Assembly (NCBI GenBank): GCA_023460955.1
Contig: JAEWOH010000051.1
Span: 62,001-126,000 of the forward strand
DNA length: 64,000 bases
Direction: 5' to 3'
Source: Bacillota bacterium
GTDB taxonomy: Bacteria; Bacillota; Clostridia; Acetivibrionales; DSM-1351
The notes under the pieces were generated by a model that saw only the letters and a program-made list of their open reading frames with translations, searched no databases and was not told the origin of the DNA. The translations under genes were made by a program, and so were the position numbers. Within the stretch, counting starts at the first letter, position 1, and each line of letters begins with the position of its first letter. Of this stretch, positions 42,858 to 50,954 are shown piece after piece.

Positions 42858-44216
42858 ATGAATTTTGAACTAACTTTAAATCAGAAAATGTCTATATCTC
42901 CGCAGATGCAACAATCTATGGAGATTCTTCAGATGAGCACACAGGAATTAATGGACTATGTTAAACAATTAGCTGTGGACAACCCTGTTGTAGAGCTGGA
43001 AGACCAACCCTATGAAAATGATAGATATGAGGTGCTTAGAAAAAAACTGGAATGGCTTGACTCTGTTAACCAGGAATACAGAGTTTACAATCATGACCTT
43101 GAAGATGATGAAGACAATAAAGACGTGGCGCATTATGTACCAGGTGATGATGAGGATTTATATCAAAATTTACAATCACAATTAAACTTAATCAAAATAT
43201 CACAGGGAATATATAAAGCAGTGCATTATATGATAGGCTGTATTGATCAAAACGGATATCTTCATGAGAAAGTAGATGACATATCAAAAACCTTAAACCT
43301 GGAAAAAAATATGGTGGAGAAAGCCTTAAATCAGCTCCAATCAATGGAACCGGCGGGTGTAGGGGCAAGAAACTTAAAAGAATGTCTTCTGCTTCAATTA
43401 GAGAGAATTGGACAAAATGATCCAATAGTTATTACACTTGTGAATAATTATCTTGAATTACTGGGAAAAAACCAGCTTAATCTCATAGCTAAGAGATTGG
43501 GTGTTTCAATAGATAAAGTTAATGATGCATATAAAGTTATTAGAAAGTTAAATCCAAGACCAGGAATGGGGTTTGGATCTAAAAGAGATATTCACTATCA
43601 AACACCGGATTTGATAGTTGTAAAATTCAGTGATTATTATGAAGTACTTTTAAATAATTTTTCAGACCCTCATATTTCAATTAACAGCTATTATCGGAAC
43701 GTCCTTTTACAAAATCCATCCGATAATGTTAAGAATTATATTTCAGAAAGAATAAAAGAAGCTGATTGGGCTATCAAATGTATATCACAGAGAAACAATA
43801 CATTGTTAAATGTTACAAAAATGCTTGTAAACCAACAGATAGGCTTTTTTGACAAGGGTCCAAGCTATCTTATACCTATGAACCAGAAAAATATATCAGA
43901 TAAACTGCAAATACACGAGTCAACGGTGAGCCGTGCCATAAGGGGAAAATACCTTCAATGTTCGTGGGGGGTATTTGGTCTAGACTACTTCTTTACAAAC
44001 GGACTTTCTCTTGGGTATGACTCACAAATTGTTCCGGATGCTATAAAATCAGATATTAAAAAGCTAATTACCGGTGAGGACAGAAAGAAACCTTATAGTG
44101 ATCAAAAAATTGCCGAGATACTAAACAAAAAAGGAATCAGTATAGCAAGAAGAACGGTGACAAAGTATAGAGAGGATATGGATATTCCAAAAGCAGTAAT
44201 GAGAAAGGAGTACTAA
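42858..44216 (+). CDS. rpoN: RNA polymerase sigma-54 factor
   Basis: A 452-residue sigma-54. The Gln/Leu/Met-rich activator-contact region covers residues 1-50 (LNQKMSISPQMQQSMEILQMS), followed by an acidic region, core-binding domain, HTH (KLQIHESTVSRAIRGKYLQ) and the C-terminal RpoN box ARRTVTKYRE that reads the -24 element. GCAGGAGGT lies ahead of the ATG. It sits directly behind a sigma-54 driven operon, so the factor, an activator and a target promoter are together. Confidence 0.96.
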   Translation: MNFELTLNQKMSISPQMQQSMEILQMSTQELMDYVKQLAVDNPVVELEDQPYENDRYEVLRKKLEWLDSVNQEYRVYNHDLEDDEDNKDVAHYVPGDDEDLYQNLQSQLNLIKISQGIYKAVHYMIGCIDQNGYLHEKVDDISKTLNLEKNMVEKALNQLQSMEPAGVGARNLKECLLLQLERIGQNDPIVITLVNNYLELLGKNQLNLIAKRLGVSIDKVNDAYKVIRKLNPRPGMGFGSKRDIHYQTPDLIVVKFSDYYEVLLNNFSDPHISINSYYRNVLLQNPSDNVKNYISERIKEADWAIKCISQRNNTLLNVTKMLVNQQIGFFDKGPSYLIPMNQKNISDKLQIHESTVSRAIRGKYLQCSWGVFGLDYFFTNGLSLGYDSQIVPDAIKSDIKKLITGEDRKKPYSDQKIAEILNKKGISIARRTVTKYREDMDIPKAVMRKEY

Positions 44217-44342
44217 AAATTTAATAAGGCTGATTTTTAATCATTCACCTTAATAATCCAGATACAAAGTATTTACATTGAAAATTCTTAAGGTTAAAAT
44301 GAAATTTATTATATAATAAATTTCTGTGAGGGTGAATATAAG

Positions 44343-46226
44343 ATGGAAACGAGGCTAAATAACAATGGCCCGATTTTTGACAGAAAAATTGTAGCTGATA
44401 GTTTCATAAATGTAATTAGGAATTTAGTTCCAACGGATTTTATGCCAGCTTATACCTTCCTGGCACTTATTTCAAAAAATATATTGCTGATAGGATATAT
44501 TCTTGATCAAAATCATGAAGCAGTTCAATTAAAACAGGCTTTATCCACTGTATTTTCTTTATACAATTTCAGACCTGTTTATTATACGGCATTTGTATTA
44601 GGCCTTATCTGGGTTATTTTCCTTTTTAAAAATAGGGCCAGATTTATGATTTCTATAGTAATTAACTTTCTCACTTCTTTTTTATTCTTGATAGATTTGT
44701 GGTATCTCAGGGGGTTTAATACACTTCCTACTTTACATATACTTAAGGCTGGGGGGAATATAAGCGATTCCCTGAATAGTTTCCTTCCGCTTATCCATTT
44801 TGCTGATATACTGTTTATTATAGATATTCCCTTGCTTACCTTAATTTTTTTTATTAAGAGAAGCCTTTACCAAAAAGTTAATCGGAATATATTCTTCTCA
44901 TTTTTTGTACTGTTTTCGGCTGTATTTGGGGTACTTTACATTGCTCCCCAGGTTAATAGCCAAGCTGTCAAGCCCTTGCCAATTTCTTCGATATATAACA
45001 AATTCAATCCTATAGTAACAATAAGGAGCTTGTCTCCTTTAGGCTATAACATTTACAGTTCCTATAACTATTTTACCGAGAAAAGTACAATAAAACTCAC
45101 TGATTCTGATAGAGAAAGAATTACAGAATGGTATAACAAAAAAAATGAAAATTTACCGGACAATGACTACAAGGGAATGTTTAAAGGGAAAAACCTGCTT
45201 TTAATTCAGGTAGAGTCTCTTGAAAACTTTGTAATAAACCAGAAAGTCGATGGTCAGGAAATTACACCGAACCTGAATAAAATGTTGAAGAACAGCTTGT
45301 ATTTCACTAATATTAGGGAACAGGTCGGAGGAGGAAACAGTTCTGACTGCGACTTAATGCTAAATGCATCTGTTTATCCTATTCAGCTTGGTACTACCTT
45401 TATCAGTAATACATATACAGAATATAATTCATTACCAAAGCTTCTCAGGAATTCCGGATATTATACAGCAGCTTTTCATCCTGATGACGGGGCCTTTTGG
45501 AACTGGAAGCCTGCATTAACGTCAATGGGTTTTAATAATTGTTACGATTCGTCAACTTATGACACAACTGAAAAAATTAATATGGGTATAAGTGACAAAT
45601 CTTATTTTGAACAGATTGAACCAATGATCGCTAAACAAAAGCAGCCCTTTTACACTTTTGTAGTAACACTGTCAAGCCATTCTCCTTTTGAGCTTCCGGG
45701 CCAGTATAAAGAGCTGAACTTGAAGGGTGAACTTGGGAAATCAAAGCTTGGAGGATATCTTCAGTGTATTCGCTATACTGACAAATACCTGGGACTTCTG
45801 ATGGAAAACCTTGAAAAGGACGGAGTTTTAAGCAACACCTTAGTAGCGGTAACAGGTGATCATGAGGGAGTACATAAATATTTTCCTGAACAAATAAAGG
45901 CAATGAAAAGTGGCCAAGCCTGGTGGGAGAATAACGACAAGAGGCTGCCCCTTATTATTTACAATAAGAATTTAAATCCAAAAGAAATTCAGACTACCGG
46001 CGGACAGGTGGATATTATGCCAACTCTCCTATATTTAATGGGTGTGGAGGAACAAAGCTATATAAATACTGCTATGGGAAGAAACTTGTTGAAGTCAAAT
46101 AAGAGCTATGCAGTATTAAGGGATAGGATTGTAGTGGGAGACACCGCCTCGGCAGACAGAGAACAGGCTGTTTTAGGTATGGAACTTTCGGATATTATTA
46201 TAAGAGGCGATTACTTTAAAAAGTAA
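44343..46226 (+). CDS. LtaS-like membrane sulfatase (polyglycerolphosphate synthase family)
   Basis: A 627-residue protein with about five N-terminal membrane helices (to residue 210) and an extracellular sulfatase-fold domain (about 285-600). Motifs: LIQVESLENF (metal Glu), QVGGGNSSDCDLMLN (nucleophile region), HPDDGAFWNWK, VTLSSHSPFELP and TGDHEGVHKYF. The family makes or decorates lipoteichoic acid by moving glycerol phosphate. The usual catalytic Thr in the (G)xTSD motif is Ser (S333, NSSD) here. Stands apart from its neighbours in function. Confidence 0.88.
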   Translation: METRLNNNGPIFDRKIVADSFINVIRNLVPTDFMPAYTFLALISKNILLIGYILDQNHEAVQLKQALSTVFSLYNFRPVYYTAFVLGLIWVIFLFKNRARFMISIVINFLTSFLFLIDLWYLRGFNTLPTLHILKAGGNISDSLNSFLPLIHFADILFIIDIPLLTLIFFIKRSLYQKVNRNIFFSFFVLFSAVFGVLYIAPQVNSQAVKPLPISSIYNKFNPIVTIRSLSPLGYNIYSSYNYFTEKSTIKLTDSDRERITEWYNKKNENLPDNDYKGMFKGKNLLLIQVESLENFVINQKVDGQEITPNLNKMLKNSLYFTNIREQVGGGNSSDCDLMLNASVYPIQLGTTFISNTYTEYNSLPKLLRNSGYYTAAFHPDDGAFWNWKPALTSMGFNNCYDSSTYDTTEKINMGISDKSYFEQIEPMIAKQKQPFYTFVVTLSSHSPFELPGQYKELNLKGELGKSKLGGYLQCIRYTDKYLGLLMENLEKDGVLSNTLVAVTGDHEGVHKYFPEQIKAMKSGQAWWENNDKRLPLIIYNKNLNPKEIQTTGGQVDIMPTLLYLMGVEEQSYINTAMGRNLLKSNKSYAVLRDRIVVGDTASADREQAVLGMELSDIIIRGDYFKK

Positions 46227-46258
46227 CTTACATATGTCCAAATATATAAAATTTATGA

Positions 46259-46306
46259 TATAATTTCAATACATGATAGTTGTTCTATCTTACTTGAACA
46301 ATTATC
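46259..46306 (+). promoter_or_regulatory. Promoter -10 and hairpin/operator before iorA
   Basis: TATAAT at 46259-46264 followed by an 11-bp inverted repeat (46275-46285 / 46296-46306, one G-U) near the expected transcription start. It could be an operator or a leader hairpin. Confidence 0.45.
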
Positions 46307-46409
46307 AACTGATATTAAGCAATGAATAATTATAGATAAATGCTGATATTTGTATCTTACTTATTTTAATTTATTTAACGGCCGGGTTTTAAAGGTCTTT
46401 GGAGGTCAA

Positions 46410-48194
46410 ATGGGTAAAAAATTACTTATGGGCAATGAAGCTATCGCCCTCGGAGCTATAAAAGCGGGAGTCAACGTGGTAACCGGATATCCGGGTACTC
46501 CTTCAACAGAAGTACTGGAAACAGTAGCACATCATAATCCCGGTGATATTTACGTTGAATGGTCTGTAAATGAAAAATCCGCAATGGAGATTGCAGCAGG
46601 AGCAGCATATAGCGGAGCCAGAACAATGGTTACAATGAAACAGGTTGGTCTTAATGTAGCCTCAGACCCATTAATGAGCCTTGCCTATATAGGTGTAAAG
46701 GGTGGAATGGTAGTTTTGGTAGCAGATGACCCAGGGCCATTTTCTTCTCAAACCGAGCAAGACACAAGACATTTTGCTAAGTTCTCAAATTTGCCTGTGC
46801 TGGATCCTTCAACTCCTGAAGAAGCCTATGAAATGATACAATATGCTTTCGAACTCTCTGAACAGGTGGAACTACCGGTATTTTTAAGACCTACTACAAG
46901 AGTTTGTCATGCTTGCGGTACAATCGATTTGGATGACAACAGAATGAATCACAAGCCTGAGGGATTTGTTAAAGATCCAAAATGGGTTATATTCCCTAGC
47001 CTTGCGTATAGGAAGCATCTTCATATAGAACAGCTGCAGCACAAGCTTTCAGAAATCTTTTCGGGTCTTGACTTTAATAAGGTTTACGGCTCCGGAAAGC
47101 TTGGTATTGCTGCGTCAGGTGTTGCTTATACCTACGCTGTTGAAGCAATTGACAAGCTACAGGCCGATATAAAAGTATTCAAGGTGGGAACACCGTATCC
47201 TCTTCCGGAAGCGAAGGCAGAAGAATTTCTCTCCGGCCTTGATAAGGTTCTTGTTTTTGAAGAACTTGACCCTGTTTTGGAGGAAGAATTAATATTATAT
47301 TGTGCTTCAACAGGTAAAAACACGAAAATTTTAGGCAAAAAGTCAGGAAACCTGCCCTGCGCTGGAGAATATACCTTTGAGCTGGTTTATGAAACGCTGG
47401 CAAAATACCTTGGGCTTGAAGCTGAAACTGCTTCAAAAGCGGCTTTGCCTGAGCTGCCGGTAAGACAGCCGGTGCTATGTGCAGGCTGCCCTCATAGGGC
47501 TTCCTTCTACGCTGTAAAAATGGCAATGCGTGGACACAAGGCAGTTTTTACCGGAGATATCGGCTGTTACACCCTTGGAAATGCAAAGCCGCTGGAAATG
47601 GTTGATACCTGTTTATGTATGGGTGCCGGAATAACTGTTGCCCAGGGTATAAAGAGGAGCGAACCTGATTCAAAGTGTATTGCCTTCATTGGGGATTCAA
47701 CCTTCTTCCACACCGGAATTCCCGGAATAGTTAATGCGGTTTATAATAACACCGACATAACAATTGTGATACTGGACAACAGTACCACTGCGATGACGGG
47801 TCATCAGCCTCATCCAGGCATAGGAAAGACGATGATGAACAGCATCTCTGAAAAAATAGATATATACGGTGTGGTAAAAGCTTGCGGCGTAGCTCATATT
47901 GTAAAAGGCAATCCTCTGGACTATCACGGTTCAATAGATTTAATAAAACAGGCTGTAGAATATAAGGGACCATCGGTTGTAATATTTGAAGCACCTTGTA
48001 TTGCGCTGTTTAAGCCTGCTGTTAAAAACACAGTAAAGGATAACTGCAAAAAGTGTAAGAAGTGTATTACAGAGATAGGCTGTCCGGCTATTTCAACTGT
48101 TGACGGAAAGGTTGTTATTGAACCTTCTCTATGTTACGGCTGCGGCTTATGCATTAATGTTTGTCCATTTGACGCAATAGGGCCGTCGAAGTAA
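46410..48194 (+). CDS. iorA: Indolepyruvate ferredoxin oxidoreductase, alpha subunit
   Basis: A 594-residue TPP enzyme subunit that oxidatively decarboxylates aryl pyruvates (from Trp, Phe, Tyr) to arylacetyl-CoA, reducing ferredoxin. It has an N-terminal pyruvate:ferredoxin oxidoreductase-like domain (GNEAIALGAIKAGVNVVTGYPGTPSTEV), a TPP-binding domain (GDIGCYTLG; GDSTFFHTGIPG) and two C-terminal [4Fe-4S] motifs (CKKCKKCITEIGCP; CYGCGLCINVCP). ATG 46410 follows GGAGGT; the TTG at 46350 is not supported. Followed by iorB after 21 nt. Confidence 0.95.
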   Translation: MGKKLLMGNEAIALGAIKAGVNVVTGYPGTPSTEVLETVAHHNPGDIYVEWSVNEKSAMEIAAGAAYSGARTMVTMKQVGLNVASDPLMSLAYIGVKGGMVVLVADDPGPFSSQTEQDTRHFAKFSNLPVLDPSTPEEAYEMIQYAFELSEQVELPVFLRPTTRVCHACGTIDLDDNRMNHKPEGFVKDPKWVIFPSLAYRKHLHIEQLQHKLSEIFSGLDFNKVYGSGKLGIAASGVAYTYAVEAIDKLQADIKVFKVGTPYPLPEAKAEEFLSGLDKVLVFEELDPVLEEELILYCASTGKNTKILGKKSGNLPCAGEYTFELVYETLAKYLGLEAETASKAALPELPVRQPVLCAGCPHRASFYAVKMAMRGHKAVFTGDIGCYTLGNAKPLEMVDTCLCMGAGITVAQGIKRSEPDSKCIAFIGDSTFFHTGIPGIVNAVYNNTDITIVILDNSTTAMTGHQPHPGIGKTMMNSISEKIDIYGVVKACGVAHIVKGNPLDYHGSIDLIKQAVEYKGPSVVIFEAPCIALFKPAVKNTVKDNCKKCKKCITEIGCPAISTVDGKVVIEPSLCYGCGLCINVCPFDAIGPSK

Positions 48195-48215
48195 ATAAAT
48201 AGTTGGGGGTTTAAA

Positions 48216-48845
48216 ATGCATAATATAAAAAAAATAGATCAAAAGTATGATATATTGATTGCTGGTGTTGGGGGGCAGGGAACTGTACTGGCCTCCCGCC
48301 TTATTGCCGCAGCGGCCATAAAGCAGGGCAGCTTTGCCAGAACCTCAGAGACAATAGGTATGTCTCAAAGAGGAGGTTGCGTTGTGAGCCATGTGAGAAT
48401 AAACAGCGAGAAATTCAGTTCGTTAATTCCCCTAGGGAGCGCCGATATGCTAATAGCTTTTGAATTGTCAGAGGCTGCCCGTAGTTTACCAAGATTAAAA
48501 ATGGGCGGCTGCTGTATAATCAATACTCAGACAATAAAGCCTGTTTCAGCATCTCTTGGTTCTTCTCAGTACGACATTAAAAAAATTACTGATTTTATTA
48601 ATATAAATACTGAACAGGTTTATTTTATTGACGGTTATAGTCTTGCTAACGAGGCGGGTAGTGTGAAGGCTGTTAATGTTGTCCTTCTGGGGGCGGCAGC
48701 TGCTGTAGGTCAAATGCCCTTTGGCAAAGAAGTAATAGAGGAAGCTATTATTGAGAATGTGCCGCAGAAATTCCGTGAATTAAACCAAAAAGCCTTTGAA
48801 CTTGGGTATCAAAGTATCTTAAATCAGAACCTAAATGTTAAATAA
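48216..48845 (+). CDS. iorB: Indolepyruvate ferredoxin oxidoreductase, beta subunit
   Basis: A 209-residue gamma-type 2-oxoacid:ferredoxin oxidoreductase subunit (IorB), with the start GVGGQGTVLASRLIAAAA and MSQRGGCVVSHVRI typical of the family. Works as a heterotetramer with IorA. Same operon (21-nt gap, GGGGG site). The 2-oxo acid substrates come from aromatic amino acid transamination. Confidence 0.95.
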   Translation: MHNIKKIDQKYDILIAGVGGQGTVLASRLIAAAAIKQGSFARTSETIGMSQRGGCVVSHVRINSEKFSSLIPLGSADMLIAFELSEAARSLPRLKMGGCCIINTQTIKPVSASLGSSQYDIKKITDFININTEQVYFIDGYSLANEAGSVKAVNVVLLGAAAAVGQMPFGKEVIEEAIIENVPQKFRELNQKAFELGYQSILNQNLNVK

Positions 48846-48939
48846 GCGAAGGAAACAAGTAAGTTTATTTTCGAGGGCAAAAAATTAAAAACTAAACAAC
48901 AACAATTTTTGTGTGCATTGAGCACAGTCAGGAGAGTTT

Positions 48940-49398
48940 ATGGGAAACAAGTTGGGTAAACAAAAACATATTGCACTAATAGCACACGATAACAGAAAAC
49001 AGGACCTGATTAATTGGGTTAAGAGCAAATCTGACATTTTGGGAAGACAGTTTTTATGCGGTACAGGAACAACTGCTCAGTTAATATCAGAAAATACAGG
49101 CCTCCCGGTTAAGCGGTTTAAAAGCGGACCTCTGGGCGGAGACCAACAGATAGGGGCTTGCATTGCAAACGGAGAAGTTGACTTTATGATATTTTTCTGG
49201 GATCCCCTTACTTCACAGCCCCATGACCCTGATGTTAAGGCACTGCTCAGAATAGCCGTACTTTATGATATACCTGTTGCAATGAACCAGTCCACAGCAG
49301 ATTTTTTACTGTCATCGTCGTTAATGGAGGCGGAGTACGACAGAAATGCAGTGGATTATTACAGCAGAATACGCAAGGAACATTTCGGCGGGTACTAA
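48940..49398 (+). CDS. mgsA: Methylglyoxal synthase
   Basis: A 152-residue MgsA that turns dihydroxyacetone phosphate into methylglyoxal and phosphate, relieving sugar-phosphate stress. Visible: ALIAHDNRKQDLI, GTGTTAQLI (phosphate site), SGPLGGDQQIG (catalytic Asp), FFWDPLTSQPHDPD, and PVAMNQSTADFL. Located between iorB and paaK with no obvious pathway link. Confidence 0.95.
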   Translation: MGNKLGKQKHIALIAHDNRKQDLINWVKSKSDILGRQFLCGTGTTAQLISENTGLPVKRFKSGPLGGDQQIGACIANGEVDFMIFFWDPLTSQPHDPDVKALLRIAVLYDIPVAMNQSTADFLLSSSLMEAEYDRNAVDYYSRIRKEHFGGY

Positions 49399-49463
49399 GC
49401 CGTAAATTTCACCAGTGAATAAATAAAATTTTATTTAATAAAACAATAAATTTTTAGAAAGAA

Positions 49464-49483
49464 GAGATGAGTAGAGATGAGTA
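49464..49483 (+). repeat. Tandem 10-bp duplication at the paaK start codon
   Basis: GAGATGAGTA occurs twice in a row (49464-49473, 49474-49483), giving two ATGs. The first (49467) opens a five-codon reading (MSRDE) that stops at 49482-49484, overlapping the true start at 49477. Confidence 0.7.
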
Positions 49484-50718
49484 GAGAACAATTTGAACTA
49501 TTAAAAGAAATGTTATTAAATGTTAACAGCAACAGCCCTTTTTACAAGGAAAAGTTTGAGAAAAGTGGTGTTGATATTAATGAGATAACTTCTTTGGATA
49601 TGATAAAGAATCTTCCTTTTACAACTAAGGAAGAATTAAGGGATGCATATCCACTTGGACTTCAAGCTGTTCCTGATGAAAAAATTGTTAGAATTCATTC
49701 CTCTTCCGGGACAACAGGCAAACCTATTATTATTCCGTATACTGCCGGGGATGTTGAAAACTGGGCAGAGATGATGGCTAGATGTTATCAAATCGCGGGT
49801 ATCACAAACCTTGATCGTATACAGATAACACCGGGTTACGGCTTATGGACTGCAGGAATCGGTTTTCAAGCCGGCTGCGAAAAATTGGGAGCTATGGCTG
49901 TTCCTATGGGGCCGGGTAATACAGACAAGCAGCTGCAAATGATGATGGATTTAAAATCCACTGTAATAATAGGAACTTCATCATATGCCTTGGTGCTGGC
50001 TGAAGAAGTTGAAAAGCGCGGTATCAAATCTGACATTAAGTTAAAAAAAGGTGTAATAGGCTCTGAACGCTGGGGAGAAAAGATGAGACAGCGTATAAAG
50101 AATGAGTTGGGTATTGAAATATATGATATTTACGGACTTACTGAAATATATGGTCCGGGAATTGCAATTGATTGTGACTGCCATCAAGGCATGCATTATT
50201 TTGACGATTTCCTTTACTTTGAAATAATAGATTCAATCACCGGAGAGGTTTTGCCTGAAGGTGAAGAGGGAGAACTTGTAATAACAACCCTTAGAAAAGA
50301 GGGTGCGCCCCTTATAAGATACAGAACCAGAGATCTTACAAGAATTATTCCCGGAAAGTGTCCCTGTGGCAACAGCTTTCCACGAATTGACAGAATTATC
50401 GGACGTACAGATGATATGGTAAAGGTCAAAGGGGTAAATATTTATCCCGGCCAGATTGATGAAATACTTAGACAGGTTGAGGGTGTCAGCAGTGAATATC
50501 AGATAATAATTGATCATATTAACGGTAAGGACGTTATGACTTTAAAGGCTGAATACAACTCTGACGGAGATACAGAGCGTGAAGACATCGAGTATAATAT
50601 TGTAGATCTGTTCAAAAAAAGAATCGGGATACATATTATTGCTGAAGTCAGCGGTATTGGCAGTCTCCCCAGAAGTGAAAAGAAGAGCAAAAGAATAATA
50701 GATTACAGACAAAGTTAA
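49477..50718 (+). CDS. paaK: Phenylacetate-CoA ligase family enzyme
   Basis: A 413-residue adenylate-forming enzyme: AMP motif HSSSGTTGKP (near residue 75), YGLTEIYGPG, RYRTRDLTRI and the C-terminal RTDDMVKVKGVNIYPGQID. It joins arylacetate and CoA using ATP, or in the other direction may recover energy from arylacetyl-CoA made by IorAB. PaaK and IorAB are often found together in anaerobes that ferment aromatic amino acids. The start lies in a duplicated sequence with only a weak ribosome site. Confidence 0.92.
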   Translation: MSREQFELLKEMLLNVNSNSPFYKEKFEKSGVDINEITSLDMIKNLPFTTKEELRDAYPLGLQAVPDEKIVRIHSSSGTTGKPIIIPYTAGDVENWAEMMARCYQIAGITNLDRIQITPGYGLWTAGIGFQAGCEKLGAMAVPMGPGNTDKQLQMMMDLKSTVIIGTSSYALVLAEEVEKRGIKSDIKLKKGVIGSERWGEKMRQRIKNELGIEIYDIYGLTEIYGPGIAIDCDCHQGMHYFDDFLYFEIIDSITGEVLPEGEEGELVITTLRKEGAPLIRYRTRDLTRIIPGKCPCGNSFPRIDRIIGRTDDMVKVKGVNIYPGQIDEILRQVEGVSSEYQIIIDHINGKDVMTLKAEYNSDGDTEREDIEYNIVDLFKKRIGIHIIAEVSGIGSLPRSEKKSKRIIDYRQS

Positions 50719-50791
50719 ATTATCTACATATATAACAAATATCAATAACCATAACCATAACAAAATAAACAAATATAACACAAACAAAATC

Positions 50792-50838
50792 AGGATCAGA
50801 CCGGTTAAACTAAATCGAATCTGGTTCTTTTTTTTATC
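50792..50838 (+). terminator. Probable terminator after paaK
   Basis: Imperfect stem AGACCGGTT / AATCTGGTTCT followed by eight T residues. The 236-nt gap 50719-50954 otherwise holds an A/C-rich stretch (50725-50789) and an AT-rich promoter region, no gene. Confidence 0.65.
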
Positions 50839-50954
50839 TTCACATATTATTCACAAATCAAACACAGGTTTTACATAATAGTTTAATAATATTGTTATAC
50901 GTACTAAGGTAATATAACCCATTTTACTAAAACTAAATTTGAAGAGGTGGAAAT

